The notes below the pieces were generated by a model. The model was not told where the DNA came from. It worked only from the letters and a program-made list of their open reading frames with translations, and did not search any database. Shown here piece by piece: positions 45,601 to 55,467 of a stretch of DNA of 64,000 bases; position 1 is the stretch's first letter; the number at the start of each line of letters is the position of its first letter. The stretch comes from Entomortierella parvispora (lineage: Eukaryota > Mortierellomycota > Mortierellomycetes > Mortierellales > Mortierellaceae), in NCBI GenBank assembly GCA_963573315.1, contig OY752151.1:1364001-1428000 (forward strand). The letters run 5' to 3'. A program made the translations under genes and the position numbers.

Positions 45601-46376
45601 AGAAGTTGAGTCGTGAAGTGCTGATCAATGTCTGTGTTTTTTTTTCCCTTTACAGCCCGGTCTCGACCATTTCAGATAAAAAAAGATGTTTACAAAGGCG
45701 CCAAAGTACAAAGTGGACCATGACAGTTACTAGAGAAAGGGAAAGATAAATGGCGGAAGAACCATCAACGAGAGGGTGAGTTGTTTCTTTAATGAAGACG
45801 TGGGGAGGGTCAGGTAGGATCCTCAATTGCTCTTGTACCACAAAGCCAATGTTATTTTTCCCAGCATCAAGCTACAAACAAACTCGGCCGCATTTGTTTA
45901 CTTCCCCCTCACTCTTGATGACGCGGGGAACCTGCGAGCTTCCCATCCGAGAGGAGCAGCGAGTCCCCTCTTTTTGGTGGTGTGTCCATCGAGGTGTTGT
46001 GTACGAACGCGGCAGAGGAGCTCTTCGTTGATCGCCCGCGTCCTGCCCTTTCCCCCCTCTCTCTCTTTGAAGTAGGACATTGACACTGGAGAACAAGTCT
46101 TCAATGGCACCCCTCAACCACGACCAACAACCTCTTGACGGGACGAAACGTAATGAATAGATAATGGGCGATTCGTTTTATGTAGAATATGCATTGACGT
46201 TTTTTATGGTTGTTTGGACAGCGAAAACACTCGTGGTTTCGCCATGTGCGGTGTATGTAAAAAATGATTGATTTTTTTGTCCTCCTCCTTTCTCTTCTTT
46301 CCGCCGTTTTTTAAAAAAAACCCCGCTCTCCTTCACTCTAAAATAGTTTTGATTTTTGAAGGTCGAGAAAGATAAT
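42688..46376. other. 3.7 kb without a recognisable gene
   Basis: Between the YdcZ-like start and the succinyl-CoA ligase stop. It holds the YdcZ promoter (TATA at 42971), a poly-pyrimidine stretch (44110-44170), a (CAA)n stretch at 45240-45295, and the 3' flank of the ligase gene. The longest open frame is on the minus strand at 44515-44976 (153 codons); it has no family resemblance and no clear promoter. No RNA gene found by eye. A weakly conserved or intron-rich gene could be missed. Confidence 0.55.
42971..42978 (-). promoter_or_regulatory. TATA box of the YdcZ-like gene
   Basis: TATAAATA on the minus strand, 284 bp before the start codon. Confidence 0.45.
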
Positions 46377-48985
46377 TTAAATGGGCAACTCGAAGCTGAC
46401 GTTGATCTTGGCCTCACGAGCCATGTTGACCATCTTGCTGAGCTTGACGGACTTGGAAGCAGCATCGTCCAAATCATCCGAGCAGATGATGCGGAGTCCA
46501 GACTCGGCAATCAACTTCTTGGCCTCATCGACCTCAGTTCCCTGAAGACGGACGACGAGAGGGATCTGGAGCTGGAGAGTAGAGGCAGCGGCAATGATAC
46601 CCTGGGCAATGACACGGCAAGACATGATGCCTCCGAAAATGTTGGTGAAGATGGTGGTAACACGGGGGTCGGACGAGATAATCTTGAAGGCCTCAGTGAC
46701 CTGCTCAGCAGTGGCTCCACCACCGACATCCAAGAAGTTGGCGGGCTCACCACCGTGCAACTTGATGATATCCATGGTCGACATGGCCAAACCGGCACCG
46801 TTGACGAGGCATCCGATGGATCCATCCAATCCAATGTAGTTCAAGTTGTACTTGGCGGCAGCGACCTCGCGCTGGTCCTCCTGGGTGACATCACGGAGAG
46901 CGTAAACCTCGTGCTGACGGAACTCGGCGTTGTCATCGAAGTTGATCTTGGCATCCATGCAGATGACTAGAGAAGGAGAGTAAAATAAATTTTGAGGGCG
47001 AGATTAGGAAACAAGATCGACCTAGCTTCAAGGGCGCCATGAAAAGTCTCTTTTCTATACTGTATAAACTTACCCTCGTGGTCAGAAGACTCGGCCATGG
47101 GGTTAATCTCAACCATGGTGGCATCCTTCTGCATGAAGAGATCGTAAAGGTTGATCATGGTATCGGTGGCCTGGTCAACGCACTTGGGGGTGAATCCCAT
47201 GCGCTCGGCAAGGTCACGGACAGCAGCGCGGTCGACACCCTTGTTGATGTCGATGGGCAACTGAAGAATGGCCTCGGGGTTCTCGGCGGCAACGGACTCG
47301 ATATCAACTCCTCCCTGGGAAGAAGCGACCATGACGGGGCCCTGGGACTTGCGGTCCATGAGGACGGCAAAGTAGTACTCGCGACGGACGTACTGACGCT
47401 CGCAAATGTAGACAGAGTTGCAGATCTTTCCACCAGCACCGGTCTGCTTGGTCACCAACTTGTGTCCGATCATCTGCTCGGCAAACATCTGAGCCTCACG
47501 GGGGCTGCGAGTTGAACACGAAACAAAAGATATAGGTTAGATACTAGGCACGCTACTTGACTAAAGCCGAGGCGACCCGGAACATAACATTGAAACTTAC
47601 GAGAAGATGGTGCGGACACCTCCCTTCAAGCCAGAGTCGAAGGTACCCTTGCCACGACCACCAGCCAAAACCTGGGCCTTGATGACCATGTCCTCAGTTC
47701 CTACAAAATATGAACAACAGGGATGATGAGCAATTACGCATCTACGCAGTGACAGATCCTCATTCAGAAAAATCCAGGCTCGCTCCAGTAAGGAGGTCAG
47801 CATCCACAATCGACGCAGACAGCCCCGCCCGGTTCAACATTGGCATTCGAAAGGGATTGCTACAGATATCATCTTTGCAAGACCAATTGAGCCATCCACG
47901 GTCCTGAACGAGTCCATCGGGTGATCCAGGCCAGCACGTGCATATCCCATAGGTCGATTTCCGACTGTGTCTCGCGACACAAAGCATGCGCTGATTGTGT
48001 TATCGGCCCATTACACCAGCAAAAACGATCTCCCAAAATCTCTTTTTTATCAAGACCTACCGAGCTTCTCGGCGATGGCATAAGCCTCGGAGCCGGTCTT
48101 GGCGACACCGCCACGGGGAGTCTTGATTCCTTGCTTCTGGAGAAGCTCCATGGAAAGGTACTCGTGGATGGACAAGAAACGCTTCTGCTGGACAGCAGGG
48201 TTCATGCGGGGCTAAGAGGAGATGATCATTGAAGGATGATGACAAAGGTCAGTCGTGGATGCCGATGAGGAAAGCACCATGAGAAAAAGAGATGATATGA
48301 AAAAGATGTAAAAAAATATATATCGGCCAAAGGCACCCGCCCGGCCCACAGTTCACCCAAACCCAACAAGGTTGGCCCTGGTGGGGCAGGCGATGAACAT
48401 ATAAAGGCATTCGCGGGGATCTGAACAAACAGAGCCGATCCGAATGAAGAGAGCAACAGTAGTGTCGTTGAGATGCGATTCTGGATTCCCATGCTCGCGC
48501 TGAGATGCGGTTCTGCCGATTGTTTTTCGTCCTGGTCTGGCTCGCTGCCGTGTTGTCCACCCCAGCGAATCGACAGTGTCGGGGATACAATCAGCTGAAT
48601 CCAGTCCACGGTCGACACGGAAGGCGTCACTGATCTGATCCTGATGGAGACAGTTCTCCCGCTCCTGGCGAGTTTGCGTGTGAGCATACGAGTGCTTTCT
48701 CGCTAGGGAAGGCAGAGAAAGGCAGACCCAACGAGGACAAGAGGGAGGGGAGAGGGAGCCGCGTTGGGATTGTTGCCCCAAAGCAATCTGGGCTATCCCG
48801 TTATTATTTCAGGCACCAGGGCAGGGGAAGGGGGAACCAGGAGAAACCAGGAGAGGGGGGATCGTGCGAATCATCCAGAATAAAAAAGAATAAAAAAAAA
48901 AGAAGCAAGTCGTTGTCGATGAGACTGAGCGAGTAATTACCATGGCCTTGGCAAGAGCCGAGGCAGAGCGGATGGAGCGGAACAT
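46377..48985 (-). CDS. LSC2: Succinyl-CoA ligase beta subunit, mitochondrial
   Basis: Five exons on the minus strand: 48985-48941, 48211-48061, 47700-47601, 47504-47074 and 46966-46377, giving 438 aa. It forms the beta chain of succinyl-CoA ligase in the TCA cycle, with substrate-level phosphorylation. Seen: a basic, Ser/Ala-rich presequence ([15 protein letters not shown] plus [11 protein letters not shown]), then [13 protein letters not shown], the ATP-grasp segment with [30 protein letters not shown] before a splice, [35 protein letters not shown] and the NIFGGIMSC loop near the C-terminus. Introns 1 (729 bp) and 2 (360 bp) are far longer than others here; the presequence is split by the first. 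It is divergent from QCR8. Nucleotide specificity (ADP or GDP) was not judged. Confidence 0.95.
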
Positions 48986-49472
48986 GATGGGGGTAGGGAG
49001 TGTGGGAGAGTGGGGAGAGGGATGGTTGGATGGATGGAAGAAGTGAAATTCCGTTTTTGCGTCCTTTGCTGAGATTGCACGCCTGCCCGCCCGCCAGCCA
49101 GCCAGCCTGGGAGAGTTGAGCCCTTTTCCTCGCACACAACAACCAGACCACACACAGCGAACGTGCAGTGGATGTGGACACCAGGGGCCAGCACGGGAAA
49201 TGAGCCACGTACACGTACGTAGATCAAGACTGGAGTACGTTTGTGCGCTCTATTTCCGTGTGCAGATACAGAGGGTTCACGCCGTGTGCACAAACAGAAA
49301 CATAAACAAATCATCCCCTCCCATGGCCCTCGCACGCCTCTCCTCTCCTCCGCCGGAAACCGTCGCCGACGCCACACAATTCGCTCCTCGCTCAAAAGAC
49401 ATTTCCCGAACTTGCGATTTCATCTCCTTCATCACTTCCCCTTTCTCTCTATCTCTACTCTTATAATCAACA
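48986..49472. other. Shared 487-bp divergent promoter, LSC2 / QCR8
   Basis: Head-to-head start codons of two mitochondrial genes. Contains (GCCN)n-like CCCGCCCGCCAGCCAGCCAGCC at about 49085-49106, ACGTACACGTACGTA near 49208-49222 and pyrimidine-rich leader before QCR8. No TATA box at an obvious position. Confidence 0.65.
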
Positions 49473-50206
49473 ATGGCTGGCGGTACGTCTCTCTGACTGT
49501 CGGACTACCTCTCTCTCGCATCACCCTTGTCCGCAAAGCGGCCGATCCCTCCCTGGATCCTGCCGTTGCGCGCTTTCCGTCGAAATCTGGAGACTCGTGC
49601 AAGACTTTCCATCCGAAGGCGTGTTTAATTAATGCTTTGATTATTTTTTCCGAACCTCCCTTTAGGAAAATGGATGGGTTGGTGGGGACATTTGGGCGCC
49701 CCCAAGCAGCGCGGAATTGCCGTTTACACTCTCTCCCCCTATGAGCAGCGTGCCTTTGCTGGTGCCGCTCACCAGATGGTCTTCAACACCTTCCGTCGTG
49801 TCACCGGACAGGCCTTCTACATTGGAGTCCCTGTTGGTTTGGGATACGCCTTGTTCTCTTGGGGCAAGGAGAACCACCGTACGTTAAAGACAGTTATCTC
49901 TGTGCAATTCATTGGACGTGTTGCAGTCGTTTTCTTTCAGAGATACTTTGTGCGCGGACATGCTGGATCATGATTTTCAGGAACAAAGGATATCTCTGGA
50001 CAACCTTGCTTATTTTCAACCGGGATTCTGCTTTTCAGGAACCTCCTGTTCTCCAATTCGACCCATCGGCATGACTACCTTTTTTGACCTTTATTCGCGT
50101 GCTTACTGACTCTTTATTATTTCTCTCTTGTCTCGTGTTTTCATTTGACAATCCAATAGAGTGGAGACTCAGCAAGGAGGGTCATGCTCACCACGGTGAC
50201 CATTAA
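49473..50206 (+). CDS. QCR8: Cytochrome bc1 complex subunit 8 (complex III, QCR8/UQCRQ)
   Basis: Three exons, 49473-49482, 49666-49878 and 50160-50206, give 89 aa, the usual size. It is a single-span subunit of complex III in the inner mitochondrial membrane, near cytochrome b. Seen: WWGHLGAPKQRGIAVYTLSPYEQRAFAG-type core, split here only by intron 1 after three codons, then a membrane segment VFNTFRRVTGQAFYIGVPVGLGYALF and a polar tail ending HAHHGDH. Intron 1 (183 bp) begins after MAG. The tail after the last splice joins in phase (KENHQWRLSKEG). Confidence 0.93.
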
Positions 50207-50574
50207 ATCCCTTTTTGCTTCGATGATTCAGCTGTAGCCAAAACGACGTAGAAACTGCACGAGGACGAAGAAAAAAATACTATTGTTTAAAGAACTCATT
50301 ATCAAATACACGACCACTTCATTTGTGATTCAAAAGCACGGCAGTCTACTTGTCTTTTTCAATCTGTGTATATGTCATTGGGAGTAGTAGGAGAATGTAG
50401 GCTCCCCACAGTCAGGTTGGTGCCAATACCTCACCCCTCGCACCTCCCACCTTCTTTTGAGGAATGATGCTGTTCTTTCAAAATTGGAATGTGTGCTGCT
50501 TCTTTTTATTAATCATACTGAAGAAACGCGACTTTCTGGGATCCATAGAGCAACTCGACATACGATTCACCCGC
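50207..50574. other. Convergent 3' flanks of QCR8 and the YbjQ-domain gene
   Basis: AT-rich between two stop codons that face each other. No gene seen. Confidence 0.6.
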
Positions 50575-51862
50575 TTAGTTCTTGGCGGGCTGGTACTGCT
50601 GCTGGGGAACGTACTGCTGTTGCTGCTGAACAGGGGAGAAAGCCTGCTGCTGTTGGGGGATTGAAGCTGGAGGCTGCGAGTAAGGCGACTGAGGCTGAGG
50701 CTGCGAGTAGGGCGACTGAGGCTGAGGCTGGCTGAAGGACTGTGCTGGCGACTGGGGAGGGGCCTGCTGCAATGGCACCAAGGTGACACTCGTACCATAT
50801 GCCATCACTTCAGTCATACTAAAGAAAAAATGGCAGTAAAATAGGACGAAATGAGTTGTTAGCTTGCTGGTCGCTCTTTTCTCCATTGGTCTTGTTCTAA
50901 ACGCGCTTGGCTCTCGAAAGGCGTGCTAACAGGGTCTTCCCAGCTCTACATACCCTTGGACCTAAAATAACAGGTGCAGGAAAGAGAAAAAGAGGGTCAT
51001 ATTAATATCATGATGCCTTCTTGACACGCACTCTCGCCTTTCTTTCTTCATCCTTGCCAATTGACTTACAATCTCTTGTCCTGTGAACTGGACACCAACG
51101 ACAGCTAATAGTCAAGGGTGGCAGAACACATGGAACACATGGAGCATCAAAGAAAAAAGTTTTGCACGGCTGTGAGCAAGTGTGAACAAAAAAAAACTCT
51201 AGCCCCGCTTTACCGCAGCACGCAAGACTGCACAAAGAGGGTGCGGGGAAGGGACTGCGGAGCCTTGGCGAGGAAGGAGTGTCTTACCATTTCCACCGGC
51301 AGCGGCGGCATGCTCCAACATTCTCAAGAAGGCTCTCTCACGAGCCTTCTCTGCCATTTCAATGTACGTCGAACTCTCTCCTCCAGTGAACGAGGCAAAG
51401 GCACCGACGATAGCCTTTCCGGCCTATAAAAGAAAGAAGCACAACAATGCCAAAGAACGTTGAGTTTCAAAAACAGAAACGAAAAAACCACCTGTTCCAG
51501 TTGACCTCAAGGAAACGAGGGGCAAGGATGAAGAGATGGAGAATGGTTGACGTTCGGCTACGTGTTCTTACGTTGGGATTACGGACAGTCAGTCTAACAA
51601 AGGTTGTCCAAGCAGAAGAGACATAAAAGTTAGCCCAGAACGACGTTATCTTGTTTAAGCATTGGCATTGAGGAAAGGCAGGGCCGTTGGGAACTGGAGA
51701 GCCAGGGAGAAACAAACAGCCCTGAAAAGAGCAAAACAAGAATAAGAATATTCGTTCTTACCCACGAACAACACCGTGCGAGGCGGCAATGTGGTAGCCG
51801 GGGTAAGTGAATGCAGTGGTCGTGAAGCGACGGTCGACGGAACGGACGGGTTGAGCAGACAT
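50575..51862 (-). CDS. YbjQ/UPF0145-domain protein with Gln/Pro-rich tail
   Basis: Six exons on the minus strand: 51862-51762, 51593-51572 (22 nt), 51423-51288, 51104-51070 (35 nt), 50961-50954 (8 nt) and 50818-50575, giving 181 aa. The YbjQ domain (also called putative heavy-metal-binding) is a small alpha/beta fold common in bacteria and found in some eukaryotic proteins. Seen: FTYPGYHIAASHGVVRGLTVR at the N-terminus, AGKAIVGAFASFTGGESSTYIEMAEKARERAF, HAAAAGGNAVVGVQF, then VQGMTEVMAYGTSVTLVPL. The last needs the 8-nt microexon to keep frame and restore the conserved Gly. The tail repeats QPQPQSPYS twice and is Gln-rich. Function unknown. Confidence 0.85.
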
Positions 51863-52329
51863 GATGATGTTGATGAGGTGAAAGAAGGATGATGTGGGAG
51901 ATTTGAGGAAACGGAATGAATAAAAAAAGTAAAAAAGGAAAAGCGTGTGGCCCTTTACCTTCTTGCGGATAATCTTTGAAGCAAACGCTATGTAGAACGC
52001 GGCGTCTCCCAGGATGTTTTGCCTCTTTGCCCACACGCACAGGGTCTCTTTCATTCGGGCTCGCTTCCGGCTATCACACTCTTTACTCTCTTCCACCCTT
52101 TGTCTGTCGCGCACAGCCCAATGCCGTGATAAAAGTTGCGAACGTTTTCGCCTCCGACTATTTTGAACATTGACTGTCACCAGACCAGACGGATTGTTTT
52201 TGAGTGCGTTTTCTTTGTTCTCGCAAAAGACAGAAAGCATTGGTCCTCTTGGGTGGTATTACTGAGCCATCGGTCAAAGATCGACTCCAACGGACACGGA
52301 AAGTCTTTCATTCATGTTCTACAGATATT
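51863..52329. other. Spacer between the YbjQ-domain gene and TRM13
   Basis: Promoter of the YbjQ-domain gene and 3' flank of TRM13, both on the minus strand. No gene or clear signal seen. Confidence 0.5.
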
Positions 52330-53991
52330 CTACATTACGCCAATGATGGCGCCGCTTTCAACACTCTCGCTGGTATACTCAACCGAATGGGCCTGCTTGA
52401 ACCCGCACTCGCGCACAAGATAAAGACAGCGTGCCATATCGAGTAGTTTCTTGCACCTCTTGCCAAGTATTCGTCGTTGGTCTCGAGACATGATCGTGTC
52501 CTGGGCTGTTGTGGTCGCGTCCTTTCCTGGTCTGGCGACCAAACTGCTCTCTTCTTGCCTTCCTAAAGTCGCCCATCCTGTAAGCTTGATAATCCAAGGG
52601 ATCCACAAGTCCAGTTGCTCTTCAGAAACACTAGGTTTTGTTGTTGAACTGTCAGCCTCCACGCTATCCTCGCGCTTTCTTTTTTTGCCTGCCTCTGAAT
52701 TTAAAAGCTCCCGCAAGTATGGTTTGGCTACCAATAAGGACGGGTCGCAGATGCCATGACAGCAGGTCGCAAAGCAGATCGAGTACGAATCCTGGGGCTT
52801 TGAGCGCGAGAGCTCTTGTTGATGTTGCTCCCGCATCCAACCCAGCGCCAAATCGGTCGCCGGTCCACAGAAATGCTTGGAAATACAGATATATTGCGTT
52901 GGTAGTTCGGTTGAGCTCTCCTGTGGATTGACCTGACCGCCACCTTCTGTCCACTCCAGCCACGCGGTTCCGGGCTCGATTTCGTGGATGAGCTGCAGGT
53001 GCTGCAATTTGAGATCTCGGACATCCATGGTGACGCGTAAGAGGCGAGGCTTTACTGGTCGAGCCTGCGTCCGGATCATATAGTCGACTTGGTTGCGGGA
53101 TCGGAACTTTTGACGGTCCAGAAGTACAAAATTGAACGGCTCAAGTTGACTGTGTGCCTCGGATTCCTTGGTGGTATTCTCACTGACAACGTCCTCCAGG
53201 GCGAGTTGAATGTGCCGAGAGAGTCCACCGGTTCCTGCGCCAAACTCAACAAAGACAGGTCGCTTCCTTTTGATCGCAGGTATACTCTCCTTGAGAGTTT
53301 CAGTAAGCAGATCCTTTCTCCTTGCAAGGACAGGCTCAAACACTCCTTTTGCTTCCATGAGTTCGATCAATTGAGACTCTTGAGCCAGATGTCTCTTCTT
53401 CTTGGCGCCCGCATCCGAGAACAACTTGTCGTACGATCTATGACACGGAAATTCTGGACCGTTGCCCTGCTCCTCGTGCGGCAATTTTGATCCTCTTTTC
53501 CAATCTTCTGGCCCATCGAATTGATCCAGTACACTTTTTACTAGCGCAGATGGCTCTGGTGTAAAGACTCTGTCGACAGCCTCCAAGAACTCTTTCGGGA
53601 TATCATTCGGATCGACGGGCTGTTCCTTGGCTAGCCTTTTGAGCTCTTCCGGATCCACGTATGTTCCAGCAGCCTTTTCTTTCTCGATCTGATCCTGCTT
53701 TGCCTGTGCGGCCTGTGCTTCCTTCAGATGGTGTCCACAAAGAACCTTGCCTGCGTCTAACAGAGGCTTGAGCAGCTGCGCCCGTTGTTCCAGAACCTGA
53801 TCCACGCGATTCTTGCGCTCCTCCTCGGGCTCCGTAGGATCAGAAGCTGTGAAGGTAAAAGCAGATTGCTCCAGTTGCTTGATCTGGTCGACTAATGAGG
53901 GCTGGAGCTTCGCAGGAAGCTTGCAATGGCGAAAGCGCTGCTGCTTAGGCCCCCAGATCGAGTGCTGGCAGATGACGGGGCGGTGCTCCAT
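52330..53991 (-). CDS. TRM13: tRNA:m4X modification enzyme TRM13 (2'-O-methyltransferase)
   Basis: Intronless, 553 aa from the ATG at 53991. The frame is open upstream to 54246 but has no ATG there. TRM13 methylates the 2'-OH of residue 4 in the acceptor stem of certain tRNAs. Seen: an N-terminal zinc-finger start (CQHSIWGPKQQRFRHC, Cys 8 and 23) with the matching CGHH only near residue 85, so the finger's second half is shifted by an unusual insert. A charged helical region follows, then the SAM motif VFVEFGAGTGGLSRHI (about 246-261), LLDRQKFRSRNQVD, SKHFCGPATDLALG and CFATCCHGICDP, the family's hallmark Cys/His motifs, with ARCLYLVRECGFKQ near the C-terminus. I do not see the middle CHHC finger found in other TRM13 proteins. 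Confidence 0.92.
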   Translation of the reverse strand: MEHRPVICQHSIWGPKQQRFRHCKLPAKLQPSLVDQIKQLEQSAFTFTASDPTEPEEERKNRVDQVLEQRAQLLKPLLDAGKVLCGHHLKEAQAAQAKQDQIEKEKAAGTYVDPEELKRLAKEQPVDPNDIPKEFLEAVDRVFTPEPSALVKSVLDQFDGPEDWKRGSKLPHEEQGNGPEFPCHRSYDKLFSDAGAKKKRHLAQESQLIELMEAKGVFEPVLARRKDLLTETLKESIPAIKRKRPVFVEFGAGTGGLSRHIQLALEDVVSENTTKESEAHSQLEPFNFVLLDRQKFRSRNQVDYMIRTQARPVKPRLLRVTMDVRDLKLQHLQLIHEIEPGTAWLEWTEGGGQVNPQESSTELPTQYICISKHFCGPATDLALGWMREQHQQELSRSKPQDSYSICFATCCHGICDPSLLVAKPYLRELLNSEAGKKRKREDSVEADSSTTKPSVSEEQLDLWIPWIIKLTGWATLGRQEESSLVARPGKDATTTAQDTIMSRDQRRILGKRCKKLLDMARCLYLVRECGFKQAHSVEYTSESVESGAIIGVM

Positions 53992-55467
53992 GTTGCGATG
54001 AAGAAGAGAAAGAAGGAATGTGTCGAGTTGGTGGCAATCACTGTTTGCAAAGAACCTTAAGGGTGTAAACTCGTCTGCCGCCTGCAAATTGTCCGCCAGA
54101 ACCGTACCCGGGGGATGTGGCAAGTTTTTCCTTGAACTTTGGGGGCCGCTTTTTTTTTCGGCGATCCAAAGTCTATCGCTGATAGCAGAGGCTGTTCTCC
54201 CTAAAAGAGAACTGTCCAGGAGGACACCATGGTTTGGTTTCGACAACTATGTAAAGACTTCATCTTGAGGAATGGGGAGAGGAAAGGGTCCTTGCAGGAT
54301 TGTCATTCGTGGAGGAGTGAGGGAGACTGCCCCTGGCCTCTTTCTTTCGATTGCATGGTCGGTGTGTTTGCTGCAGTTCCACTGTCATTCTTCATGACGC
54401 TCCTTTGCGAGAGTGTGTCTTTGATCGTTGGAATACTTTTCTTTCATTTCTTCATACTTTCTTTGCAGGATACATCATGACTCCCACCCGCACGTACTCT
54501 TGGACAAGATGAGAAATGAGGGTGAGAACAAGACACTGAAAGAAAGGCTCAGAGTTCTCACGCCGTCAGTCCGTAACGTCGTTTGGCACAACTCTACCCC
54601 ACGCCACCTTGAGTGAGTCAGTGCAAACAAGGTTATACCTCTTGCCGACATACCAAAAAAAATAAAATAAAAAAAATAAACGCAGACTTGCAAAGATGAC
54701 TGTGCACTTTTTGCGGTCGCCAAAAGGAGAGTGTCCGAGGTCGGTTGGTCTTTCCTCCCTTCCTTTAATGTCCTCTCGCCTTGACCACACTGTCTGCATT
54801 TCATCTCATCTCGCTGCAATTAAGCATACCCCTGGGCATGCTCTCTTGACAGAGAACAGAGAGAGACAGAGAAAGAGAGAGAGAGGCCAAAGGGGAGAAG
54901 AGAAAGAGGACAGGACGGACACAATCGAAGAGCTCCGCTCCACGCCCGCCGGGCCACCATCGAATCGGCTGATCCCAGGGCAGTTTTCCCTTTAGGCTCG
55001 TCCGCTCCTGCCCCTCGGGACATGAACATTGATTTACAAGCAAGAAAAAACTCTTTTCTGTTGACTCTCGCTCGCTCGTCTCGCTCTTCGTCATGGGTGG
55101 GTTGGGTGCGCTGGGCAACCCTTCTGCTTTCTGCGTTCTGCTGCGTTGATGTTGATCCATCCCCTTCTTGTTCCTGCTTGTTCCTGTATATAATTCCTTC
55201 TGCCCCCCGCCGCTTGTCTTGAAGACATCTCTCCTTCTTCCTTTGCCTCTGCCCTCCCTCCCTACTCCAGCTTTACCCTCGGGCCACAAGTGAACCGGCT
55301 CACTTTACATTCTTCTTCAAAAGATCTCTTTGCATTCCTCATTCTCCTCACTCTCTCATTTCCACTTTCATTCCTGCCTTCCCTCCAACAAACTTTCTGC
55401 TCACCCCCTCACACTCCAAACAAGTGCTTCAAAATTACAACCGCCAAGCTGCCACCTCTAATACCAG
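53992..55467. other. Divergent region between TRM13 and the MFS transporter
   Basis: About 1.5 kb with two start codons pointing outward. It holds the TRM13 promoter side, AT-rich sequence (54650-54680), a GA-rich tract (54855-54915), and the MFS promoter with TATATAA at 55187 and a long pyrimidine-rich leader. No gene recognised. Confidence 0.6.
55187..55193 (+). promoter_or_regulatory. TATA box of the MFS transporter gene
   Basis: TATATAA in a pyrimidine-rich promoter, 275 bp before the start codon. Confidence 0.5.

Noticed and set aside
53992-54246. Upstream extension of TRM13
   Set aside because: The frame is open but has no ATG, and the family's zinc finger begins right after the ATG at 53991.
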